This document shows positions 37,616 to 48,800 of a stretch of DNA of 64,000 nt, one piece after another (within the stretch, counting starts at the first letter, position 1; each line of letters starts with the position of its first letter). Both the position numbers and the translations under genes were made by a program. This DNA is from Lates calcarifer (lineage: Eukaryota > Chordata > Actinopteri > Centropomidae), in assembly GCF_001640805.2 (NCBI RefSeq), contig NC_066838.1:22255928-22319927 (forward strand), read 5' to 3'. The notes beneath the pieces are model-generated. The model was not told where the DNA came from, did not search any database, and saw only the letters and a list, made by a program, of their open reading frames with translations.

Positions 37616-38028
37616 TAGGGCTAGGCGATATGACCAAAAGTGTTATTGCAATAAAAATGTTCACATTAGTCGCAACCGCTAATTATCATGTTAAATGTCA
37701 AATCATTGTTCCTTTCAAGTTTAAAGGTTGATTCTTGCTCCAGATAGAAAGTTGAAGAAACCAGTTAACTGTTGTTTTATGGTCAGAATATGACACTAAG
37801 ACTTTGCAACATTTCACAAAGCTGAGCTAAAAAACTAATGAAACAGTTACAGTGATTAAATCTAACTTAACTGATTTAAAACCTAACTTAACACATACCT
37901 CTATTCCTGCAATGATTAATTTCTTTGCATGATATCTAATCCTGAAAATTAATTATATTGACCTTGTGTTATATTTCTATTGAGGAAAGCTGAGGTTATT
38001 ACGGTTATGGTTTTATTGTCCAGCCCTA
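37616..38028. mobile_element. MITE with terminal repeats TAGGGCTAGGCG...CAGCCCTA
   Basis: TAGGGCTAGGCGATATGACC at the left and TTTTATTGTCCAGCCCTA at the right are inverted ends. Such GGGCTGGGCGATA ends belong to a hAT-like fish family as I recall. There is no coding capacity. It lies in the convergent spacer between smagp and dazap2. Confidence 0.65.
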
Positions 38029-38299
38029 TTTTGACTCTACCTTTTTATATCAAAGTGACAATATTTTGGGTGTGACATTGGGATGAAGACCAAGCAAGTA
38101 GAAGGACCAACTCAAACAATCAAATAAGATGATAAAACTGTAAATTACCTGCGATGCAGACAACACCTATAATAATAACTTAAATCCCAAATGTTATCTA
38201 GTCTTATCATAAACCTTGAAATGAAATCCTGTACTGTTCTAATATATGTGAATAAAATCAAATGAAAGACATGCAACATTTCAAATTTCCAAAATAACC

Positions 38300-38305
38300 T
38301 TTATT
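38300..38305 (-). terminator. dazap2: dazap2 distal polyadenylation signal (probable)
   Basis: TTTATT on the plus strand reads AATAAA on the minus strand. It is about 2.7 kb after the dazap2 stop. If used, the 3' UTR runs from 40988 to about 38280. Confidence 0.45.
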
Positions 38306-40988
38306 CTAAACTTACATTTTAAATTTTAAGTTTAGTATAAAAAAGTTAAGTGCACCTAAGTTCTTTTTTTCAAAGTATTCCATCTTTAACATGTCTCAGC
38401 AAACTGTAGTGACACTCATCTCCTTTAGTAATCTTAAAAGATAGAATGTGTACCAAAGTCCATCACATCACTTTAGTACATACATCTATTTTACAAAATA
38501 TTGTCAAGAGAATCCCTGAACTATAAATGTCCATAATCCTTCAACAAAGAGTGATCCATTTGCTGGCTGTGGTTGGCATAGCATCTACTGGTCAGCTGTA
38601 GTTTACAGTACTTCATATTGCTGGGACAAAGCCACCATTATGCTGCTTAACAAACAATCAGAGCAGAGATGGAAAAAAAGGAAATGTTTGCTTGAATCAT
38701 ATATATTTTTAAAGTTTTGATAGCTGTGGCCTGCAAAGCTGTGTGAAACAACAGCATGAGTGAGAATTAAACGCACACTGAGCCATTTTAAAAACACTTG
38801 AGTGACGCGTCAGTCAGTACGGTACAGCAGCTGTTTATATGAGCTGCACAGAGTAAGCTTCATCAGATGAATGAAGCAGGTTTTCAGACAGCTGGTCTTT
38901 CTGACTTAAATAACACTGAAATCACTACATGTCTGTCGACAGCGACGGCATTTGTTTCCCAGAGGCCACAGCTGTTAAAACTTGATATGGTATGTCGGAT
39001 ACCCAGTGACACATTGACGCTGCCAGACACCAAAATGAAGAATATCTACAAATATCAGTTGATGGTATCCATACAGATTTACCTAGTCTCTCTTATTTAA
39101 GTTTGCATGGTAACGTATGATGTAAATATTCTAAAGAGGTTTAATTAGCAGCACAAAAAACGCCTTGGAAATTTACTATTATGCTGACAGTGATAATAGC
39201 CTCATTGCAAAAAAGTCTGCATACACTTTTCAATCTAATGAACAACACGACACATCTTGACATTATTTTAAAATGGAATAGACTTGATGAAAAAGAAGCA
39301 TTTTAAAATCTAAAAATGTTCAAAAATCTCACAGCTTTTTTTAAAAAGACATGAAACCAGAATTTAATTTAAAAAAAGAGAGAGAGTAGCCCCTTGTCTG
39401 CAACGTCTCAGATTTGCTTAGCAGTGCATCTCAGATAAAAAGTATTTAATCAAATTTGTACATAGCAAAGGTGCAAAAGTATGCAACAACTTAAAAAGAT
39501 GCATTTGACCCACATAAAGTGACATTAACACGTTAACTAACAATTGCAAGTCACATCAGATTGAAGGTTCTAGGTACCAACAATCTCATAACTGCTCATT
39601 CGATGATATGTTTGCTTTTAAATTGTGACGTTGAAAATTTCAAGTCACAACCAAACATAAGTGCATTGTAGACCAAATCTTTGGTACAACCAGCTCATTG
39701 GTTATACTAACAAATTTATTAGCCTAACTACTCGTTTAAATCACTTCAATGTGGAAAAGTAATAAAGGAAGAAATGAAACACTGAAATATTTAAGTCTCC
39801 TCAACCTTAAAAAATGTTGACTGGACACTAATGCTATCACAAAGGTGACATTCCTCTACGATGAAAAAATGTATTTGATGATACCAAATTACACTTTGTG
39901 AAAGAGAAACATTGGAGGGTAGTTTGCGAAACCTGTACAATAAACATTTAGTGTATAAACTCTGGGTATCCGACTGTGAAACAGAAACAGGAGACAAAAA
40001 AAGCTAAAATGTTACACCAACCACCCCTTCCCGTTCATCTTACTATTTGGATTTACTTTAAATTTCTTTCCTTTAAGTTTACTGAAGTTAATTTGCTTTA
40101 AATTAGGGCTATCCCCAGTGCTCTTTGGCACTTGACTATGTTCATCTACAAGTTGCCCAACAAGGTACAGTAATTCACTTTGGATATTGCATGGAATCTT
40201 TTCTTTAATTATTTGCTTTAATTCAATTTATTTAATTTACAAGTGATTTAAATGCAACAATCTTTCAGATAGGCAGTTCGCTGTGCAACAGATTTTTCGT
40301 GGTGTTTTGGATACTGTGCAAAAGACAAGACAATTCTAACTAAAAGCATCCAAGATGCAGATTTTTTTCTTTTTTTTGTATAGTTGAGATGTAATTTCTC
40401 ATCATACTGGTATTTACATGGAACTATTACACATCTATTAGTTTAACTACACTAAAAGTTTTCAAAAAAGACAAGTGGAGATTTCTTTTTTATTTTTTTG
40501 CGCTTTAACTGCAACTTTGTAACTGCGTTTCACTTTCACCATAAAGCAGCTAAACTAAATAATGCGGGTCGGATATTTCAACATTTCATTTACGTAGCTT
40601 TACAGGTATACAAGAACATCTCAATGTAATTTGTGATCCATTTGATCAAAGGAGACCAGGTCTCTTCAACAAACGCCTGAAAGAGGTCCAATCTGGGATG
40701 ACCAAAGAGGTTAGACCCAATGAGGAATTATGGCATGAATTCTACAACATTAAAAATTTGCATTTATCCTCTCCAGGCAGTGGCATTTATCGTTTCATCT
40801 CTAGGTCACAAGTGGAGTACTGTACCTTTCACGAGGGCTCTAAAATATTACATTCCGTTAGGTGATATCAGTATTGTGGCATGGCCAAGCAGCCTGAAGA
40901 GGGAGGCGTATGGGATGGGGATAGAACTGGGGCATCATTTGGGACGGGGACACGGTTTAGGCATGATGGAGGAGTTGAGAAGTTGCTG
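38306..40988 (-). other. dazap2: dazap2 long 3' UTR (probable)
   Basis: AT-rich, with no exon-like structure. Read on the minus strand it contains the Pumilio-type sites TGTAAATA (plus 40411-40418) and TGTAGATA (plus 39043-39050). I see no closer obvious cleavage signal that would make most of this spacer. Confidence 0.4.
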
Positions 40989-43179
40989 TTACCAGATGGT
41001 ATAACCTCCACTGGATCCACCCAGGAAGAAGTTACTCTTGCGCTGTGACATTACAACATTGGCACCCTGCATGGCAGCCAGCTGGGCTGCATTGGGGGGA
41101 TGTCCAGGAGGTGGGGGCTAAAGAAAGGGGAGAAACAAGCACAAACATTGACAGACATAATATAAGATGACACTCCATCTCAACAACTTCCTAACTCCTT
41201 TAGGCTCCTTTAAATAATCGAATGAGGTGGATACTCACTGGGATGGAAACACTGCTGCCTGCTGTGAAGCGAGCACCAGCATCAAAACCTCCATCCACCA
41301 TCACTGTTGAACCAGGTGGGTACACAGCTCCCATGGGATAGTAAGCCATGGGGACATTCTGTCCCACTGGCCCAACAGCCATAGGTGGCTGCATGGGCAT
41401 AAACACCTGAGCACCAGGGTAGGGAGAGGACATCTGAGGCATCTGACCAGGCACCTGAGGTGGAAGCACATATCTGGGCTGGTATATCTGCAGACAAAGA
41501 TGTGGAGAGACAGACAGGTTTTAACTGTTCTGAACTGATACTGTGTATTGGCTGTATTATCGTATGACTTAAAAATACAATAGTACCTCAGAATATGCAG
41601 GTGGTGTGTCTGTGTAAGGAGGTGCCTGAGGAGACATTTGCATAGCAGGAGGGTATACAGGTGCAGTGCTCTGCTGAGGGTACACAGCCTGCTGTGGATA
41701 TGAACCTGCAAAACAACATTTTACTTTATAGCACATAGTTGTACTTTAGTCTACACAGTGATAGAAATTCCACACTGATGGATGGTCTCTTAACACTTCA
41801 GCAGTAAATAAGTATTTAAGAGGCCAAACACTTCAAGAGAGAAGACAAAGACAACATATTTACTGTCACAACGCAGCAAAGAATATCACATTTATAATAG
41901 TACCAGAAAATATCTCAGTATTTACATATGGACAGCAGAAGTTAGTGTCAAATTTTATATTGCTTACTTGACAAAAATCTTGCAAAAATCTTCTGGTTCC
42001 TGCTTCTCAGATGTGTGAATTATTTCTAGTTTTCTTTGTCTTCTCATCAGACAAAATCTGACTTTAAGGCATCACCCTGAGCTCTGGGAACATTTCTGCT
42101 ATTTGCTAACATTCTTTAGACTAAACAATTAATCGAGAAAATAACCAGTCAATTAAGCAGTAATGAAAATAATCATCAATAGCAGCCACACATATCTACA
42201 AACCTGGCTGCAACAGTTGTACTGCAAAAAGTATGTGCAAGGGATGTTAACAAGAACTCATTTTGTTGACTTATTTAATAATTATTTTCTTCATTATTAT
42301 CATTATGTGTTTTACAAATTGCAAAAATGTCAATCACAAGTTGTGATGGTGATGCCTATGAGTCTTGTTTTGACTGATGAGGAAACAAAACCAGAAATAA
42401 TTTACATTGAGATGCAGGAACCAGAGATTTTTTCCTATTTCTGCTTAATAATAATAACAATAATAATAATAATAATAATAACAGTAATAATTACAAAACA
42501 AATTGTAAACATATAAAAATAATTAATAAATAATTAATTCCAGCTGTGATTACCAGTTAGATCTTGAAGTTTTATCATGTAAACAATAAAAGATTTAGAT
42601 TAATTATTCACGCTTGAGCAGCTTTAACTTGAGAATTTAAAAAAAATCCTGCTTCAAAAAATACTTAAAATGATTATTAAATTATCACGATAACTGTTCT
42701 TTCGCATAAAATTGTGCGCTTAAATAAGTTATATAACGCTTTAAAAAGATAAAATATGTACATATTTATAGACAATTGAGCAAAGAAGCAATACAGATTT
42801 ACATCCCCTTGGTTGGGTCTTACGAAACGAGGAAATCTTTGCCTTTAGAATTCGTCTGTATTTAGTGATGCTAGCTCCCTGAAAATATGTGACTTCGCCA
42901 GTAATAGTATGAAAATACAAGGTGACAGTTAATACAGATGTTCAGTAATAACAGCTTGAGTATTCGATGATAAACTAGATGACCAAGTTGAACATGAATG
43001 TGCTCCATGTTAACCAGAAAGCGTCGGGTTTATTGTCATGTACGTAGCTTAACGTGAAGTCCGCTCCTTCAGATGGCCATAACGACAGCTCCTCATCTCT
43101 TGTTATAACGTCAGCGTCGAACATCGAACAGCTGACTAATCACCCAAACGAGGTGTGGAGAAATACCTTTGTTGTTCAT
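40989..43179 (-). CDS. dazap2: DAZ-associated protein 2
   Basis: The exons in transcript order are 43179-43167, 41705-41587, 41487-41239 and 41117-40989, giving 169 aa (human 168). The protein is rich in Pro and Tyr. APPYTDTPPAYSE (32-44) includes the WW-domain ligand PPAY (39-42). VPMAYYPMGAVYPPGSTV, DGGFDAGARF, PPPPPGHPPNAAQLAAMQGA and the ending GGSSGGYTIW match human DAZAP2 nearly residue for residue. It is a small scaffold for WW- and SH2-type partners, linked to Wnt signalling, stress granules and transcription-factor control. It is transcribed opposite to smagp and pou6f1, as in human. The promoter side (43180-43420) is CpG-rich. Confidence 0.96.
41985..42192. mobile_element. hAT-like MITE fragment
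   Basis: CTGGTTCCTGCTTCTCAGAT, then ATCAGACAAAATCTGAC and CACCCTGAGCTCTGGGAAC, then AATTAATCGAGAAAATAACC and ATGAAAATAATCATCAATAG. These are the interior and end of the dispersed family in the usual order. It is in the first dazap2 intron. Confidence 0.65.
42446..42490. repeat. (AAT)n microsatellite
   Basis: Imperfect AAT repeats with a few C and G substitutions, in the first dazap2 intron. Confidence 0.85.
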
Positions 43180-43425
43180 GGTTGTGGAGTGATCCGGAGG
43201 CTGAGGAATATCAGAATTTAACGGAGACTCTGCGTATCTGTTCACGGCCTTATAACAGGTTACGGCTGCTTCACGATCATCCACTTCCTTGTTTTTCAGC
43301 TTCTTGTTGTTGTGGAAGTGGTGACGTCACTCGTTCTCTATCTGTGGTTCGTTCCGTTCGGCGCACGTAGTGTTCCAATTGCGCGCGCGCGCCCCCTTCA
43401 GGTAGGAACAGTGGGGAGTTGAAGA
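43180..43425 (-). promoter_or_regulatory. dazap2: dazap2 CpG-rich promoter region
   Basis: CpG density is higher than in the surroundings, including the run TTGCGCGCGCGCGCCC at 43379-43394 and GACGTCAC at 43322-43329 (a CRE-like TGACGTCA core on one side). There is no TATA box. The direction follows dazap2; activity toward pou6f1 is possible but not shown. Confidence 0.5.
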
Positions 43426-44136
43426 GTGAATCAAGGTGAACTGTTGTCTCATTCACAAAAGAAAAAAATGGAGGCCTTTTCTCATAATTACGCAAAAACT
43501 ATCTCATAATTACAACAAAATGTCGACTAACGGGAATTGGAACGCTTCAGAACTTGCCTGAGAATGATCAGGTTTTTAAGTTTCCTACCGTAACAAAGTC
43601 ATTCAGTGACAGTTCTCAGTGCATCTAATGGTACATAGCAAAGATTAACTTTTAATTGCTATTTCGGCGTATTTAAATTTCCAAATTTTGGACAAATAAA
43701 GGCTTAAACACGGGGCTTAAGTTTCAGTCTCCATTGTAACTCACTGAACCATGTCAACAGTGCACTTCCTGTTTCAAGTTTAAATCTGTTCACACGAGAT
43801 TAACATTTTACAAAGATACCTTGTTTAAAAAAAGACATAAACAACAACACTCAGATATCTTGATATTTAAGCTTATATTCATTATATAGATCAGGCTAGT
43901 GAAAAAGAAAACAACCACCAAAAAGCATAATATCCCCTCTCCTAATAATATTGATCTCAAAATTAAAAGATCAGATTTTGTTATCATGCCTTCCTTTTTC
44001 ATAATCATGAGGTAGTCAGTCATGTATGTCACTGATAAATAACTCAAATGATTAGTAATTTATTAATCAGCTAACTGTTACAGCTGTGGTCTCCTGTGTT
44101 ATACAGTAGATGCACCCAGATGCTGTAATATTTGAG

Positions 44137-44219
<83 letters not shown>

Positions 44220-45807
44220 CTTGAGGGTCAAACAGAATAGTCAAAATATATTCATCCGATCATAAATTACACAGAACCACATATATCCTGTTGATCAAGT
44301 TAACAAAATCACAGCGGGTATGACACTACTACACATCTGGTCAGGTTGTTAGTTTGGCTGAATGAAGTGCAGCCCACAGGGAACCATGAATAGAGATAAT
44401 TTATTCAGCTTTCAACACACAAAAACTAAAACATAGCAAAGAATGCCCCTCTCCACAGAACATTAAAAATAGCTCTGCAGACACAATATGAGCAGTTGGT
44501 GTTTGGGGATCCTCCTGTGTTGTTATGATAATTTTGTACAAGCTCATTGAAATAAGCAGACCATTTGTCATTCAGTAATATTGTCAGTTAGACAAAGAGC
44601 AGTATTAGGAAACTGTTAGTGCAGCAGCAGCACAGTGTTTTCATCTATTATCTGTCTGTGTCAGGGCTTCACTGCTGCTCGCACTGCTCAGCTTTTATTT
44701 AGGTACTTCCCCTTTAAGAGAACCATGGCACCTCTCAAGTCGAGGCAGACATTTTTCAATGCAAGATTTTTTTCTTGCATAAATTATGTTCATGACGTAG
44801 TGCAAAAGGCCAATTTTCTGGCAATTTTGTCCGACTTTACAGCTCAAATAGGATTTTGTGAGACACCTCAAGGATTTTTGTCTATCTGAACTGTTGCAGA
44901 AAGGGCATCGTCATTAAATATTAAGAGAGAGGAGATCCTAACATTGCAACCCTCCTTATCAATGCAAATACCTCTTTTGTGTGCAGTCACAGCGCCTGTC
45001 TGGGAGCTGAGATGAATTTTTAATTATGTGTGACTGAAACAAACTGTGACAAGGACCTTTATAAGAGCGGGGGATTACAGAAAATAAGCTGCATTTACGC
45101 GGTAAGTTGAATATAATAACCGGACACTATTGTAGCCTGCTCTTCGCGCATAGCAGCGAAATGGCGAGAGGAAATGAGTTTTGGTTAATATGCAATGTTC
45201 GTAATTAGCATAATTTATATATTTATGATAAAGAGAGGGAAATACATAATATTCGGTCTCTAGGCACGGGTCGAGATGATTTCGGTCGCCTGTACTTGGT
45301 GGTTAGTGCTTGTCTTCAAAAGTGGCCGACGCGGCGAGACTTTTATTGGCCAGGATGGGGGTGGGGAGCCCATCAACACCCGCTGAAGTTTTGACAGATC
45401 CTCCTTTTCTAACGGGGCATTGCAGCAGGAAACGCTTCATCTTGATTCTTTTTCGGATCCGTGATGAATTTGTAACCACTTCATGTCCACGATTAGCGCG
45501 TTTCATCCCGTTTTCTGCAGCTGAAGTGCAACACAGTATGGCCTGTTTATAGGCCCCTCCAAATAGTCTGGTCCTGCAATGACAGAAATAGCCATGAATA
45601 AAAACACAGTCCTCTCTGCATGTGGGTCTGTTTTAAGCAGCGTTTTGCCCCTAAAAGTGCAGATACCGGGGACTTATAGGGGTCACCAACATCAAACTTT
45701 CTGTATTTTTATTCCTGAAATGGCTGCAGAGCATAGTAGAAGGAGTGAGTTAAGTTACAAGGCAGAAAATCTCAAAGAGTTTGTTTAATCTGTGTTTGTG
45801 TGCTCAG
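43426..45807. other. Spacer between dazap2 and the first recognised pou6f1 exon
   Basis: AT-rich with a TA microsatellite at 44142-44218. A TATAAG element at 45060-45065 and a good donor at 45101/45102 (GCG|GTAAGT) could belong to a pou6f1 5' exon, but its limits cannot be fixed. No protein-coding frame here has recognisable similarity. Confidence 0.4.
44142..44218. repeat. (TA)n microsatellite
   Basis: An almost perfect TA run of about 77 bases, able to form a hairpin. Confidence 0.95.
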
Positions 45808-45846
45808 AATGCCAGGAAGACAGTGACCGTGGTGGTGCAGCGAGCC

Positions 45847-48800
45847 ATGAACTCCCAGGATCTCCCTGCCAAAGATGCCCCACTTACTGTCAATGAGCAG
45901 GTAACACTCAACTGTCTGAGCGGTGACAGACCCCTCTCCTCACGCTGTAACCAACACAGAGCTTAGCCTGACCCTTATAACTTGTGTTGTCTTCAAGTTC
46001 TTTGCTGCTGTTTGCTACCGTCACCCTCCATGTGCTGACATACCATATCACAATGGAATGATTAACTTCCACACAGCAGTTCATTAAGATCAGGTGCCAC
46101 TTTTGTGTTTAATCGCCTAATAATACCTGCTGCTCTTTGCTTGTGAGGGTTACCAGTCTTAAAACTGCCATGCTTAATAATTAATTGTGGTTTTTCTTCT
46201 CTCTAGTAACATTCTGTGTAGACATAGTCAGCAAACAAAAGCAATGCTCTTCACGGATGCACAGAGGGGAGCTTGAAGAAAGCATTGCTTGAGCTGCTTG
46301 TTGGCTGATGCTCTTATCATTTTTTTGGTGTACTCATGCTCTTTTCATTTTTATCTATTTTTTTTGTGTGTTGTTGTTTTTTTTTTTTTATTTTGTTTTT
46401 GGTCATTGTGTCCTAATATGTGCTCGGCTTCTCTGTTCTCCTTAGCCATTCACTGTCTGACTGCAGAAGTCTTTTTTCAGCCATTTAAATCCTGCACTTT
46501 GAAATTCCCTGCCAAAGACAACCAGGTATGCATCCTCCTCTCTCTTCCTGCATTGTCTCTGCACTTTTTCCTCCAGCCCAGGTTGTCTCGCTGCCTCTCC
46601 TCTAGGACTTTCATTATTGCATACCATATGTCACTGTTTTAAGTCAGATTTACCACATGTAGTTAGACGCCGAATTGATAAGGTGGAGAAATGCAAAATT
46701 TAGGCCCTTTCTTGTGACCCCTCAGGTATTAGATGAAGTGAGACTTTGATCGTGTTTATTTATCATAAAATTAGAACAAAAACCTGAGCAAAAGAATTGC
46801 AATAGAGCAGGCAGCTCCTTCTGCAGTTGAGTCATCTCAGCTTTTATTTCTGATCACTGTGCAGGTCATTGTGATGTCCGGCCATGAGACAATTCGTGTG
46901 CTAGAGGTAGAGGTTGATGCATCTCTGCCAGCATCAGTAAACGATGGGAAGAGTGAAGGCAAAGCTGAGGAGGGAGTGGCTCAGGCCACCGCGGAGCAAA
47001 CCGAGGGCGGCAGCACCCAGGACGGCCCCACTGTGCCCCAGAGCTCCGGGGGAATAGGTAAATCATTGTAAAGTTAGATGACAAAGGACAGCGGCTGATT
47101 TCTTATTCTAACATACATGACATAGTTGTAGTGAAATGCCAATGACAACTGTGAAATGTCAGTAAGAACCAACCCTGGCTGTGCTCCTGCAGTGCTCGGT
47201 GAGCAGCAGGTGGTGTCTGTAGAGGCCCCTGCCCCCACCGTCCAAACGCTGACTCCTGCTGTTCCCATCAGTGTGTCTCTGCCGCAGACACAGGCCACCA
47301 TGCCCATCACTGTACAAGGCTGTCCACAGGTATGATTGTGAATTCACACAGTGAGAACACTTTCCATACTCATCTTTACTCATCAGAGAAAAAACATTGT
47401 TGTCAGTAGTTTGGTTTTCTTGGCCTAAAACGAGGGTCAGCAATTAACAAGGGTTTTGGGCACACTGGCCTTGAAAGAGCAAAAAGATCCTGTGAAATGA
47501 AAAGTGTGGAGGGCAAAAATCCTATTTGAATTTCACCCTGTCCAATATTCATGGGATTAATGTCACTATTGTCACCCACAGGCTACTGTAGGTGATTTAC
47601 TCAAGTCACTGACTGAGGCAATTGTCTCGAGTGCATTGTGAACTTGAAAAATGGAACAATTTGATCCCAAACACCTGAACACAAAGCCTGAGGCTGTGGA
47701 AATTGTTGCCATAACATTTCCAGTAACTGGAGAAAATTCAGAGCAATACAAAACAACAACAAAATATAATACACCAAATTTGGTTTAAAAAAAATCAATA
47801 GTGCAGCAGTGGAAGATGGATTATTTGAGTCCAAAGGTAATGAAAAATGTATTAATACTACTGTTTAATTGTGTAAAATTACCTCTGTAAAACACTAGAA
47901 AGACAGTTAAAAATAGATAAAGGACAGAAAAAAAATTATTACTCATGCCAGTCACAAACACCGATGAAAAGCAAATTTTTTACTTCCCAACATCAGGTGC
48001 TGACCCAGGACAGTCTGGCCACATTGATGACTGGTATGATGGCCCAGACAGGGTCACTGGGCCAGCCCCTGCTCATCCCCCTGAGTATGGCAGGCTCCAT
48101 CGGTGGCCAGGGCAGTCTGGCTGTCCTCACCCTCCCCACCACCAATGTAGCTACTCTCCCTGGGCTCACAGCAGCAAACCCGGCCGGAAACCTCCTCAAG
48201 CTGCCCTTTGCTGGCCTCCAAGGTAAAATACAAACTCATCATCTCCTCTTGACGTCTTACACATTGACTACTCCCAACATTCTCAATAGCCATGCTCATG
48301 GCGTAGCTCAAGGGATGGCAGTGTCAGTCAGCTGGTCAGTTTACCACGTTGTTCCACACTGAAATATAAGATAAGATAAGATAGACTTTATTTATGCCAC
48401 TTGTGGGAAATTCACATGTTACAGCAGCAAGAAACAAGGGTGACCAAAATAGGAAAATAGAAAAATAAAAAATATATAATATAGAAAGGCACAGAAGTAA
48501 CAAAGTGAACAACTATTGGATGGATAACTATGAAATTTTGCACAGATGTACAAAATCCTCTGATCCACAGAGGATGAATGCTAATGACTTTGGCGATCCC
48601 TGACTTTCCCTCTAGTGCCTTTGATTTATGACCAAATACCTACAAAATACTGACATTCACATCAGCCTCAGCTGTATGTTGTGTTTAGTATTAATTAGCA
48701 AATGCCAGCATGCTAACACGCTAAACTAACACTGGTGCGCATGGTAAACATTACCTGCTAAACATCAGCATGTTAGCATTTGTCACTGTGAGCATTCTCA

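Noticed and set aside
42163..42516. 117-codon plus-strand frame.
   Set aside because: It covers a hAT-like MITE end and an AAT microsatellite inside a dazap2 intron.
44142..44218. TA run as a possible CRISPR-like or origin structure.
   Set aside because: It is a simple dinucleotide microsatellite in a vertebrate genome.
45310..45552. 80-codon plus-strand frame upstream of pou6f1.
   Set aside because: No similarity or splice logic; probably chance in GC-richer 5' sequence.
46444..46526. Possible cassette exon between the first two pou6f1 coding exons (ends ACCAG|GTATGC).
   Set aside because: In the phase set by the preceding exon it meets a TGA after four codons, and it has no similarity to the family.
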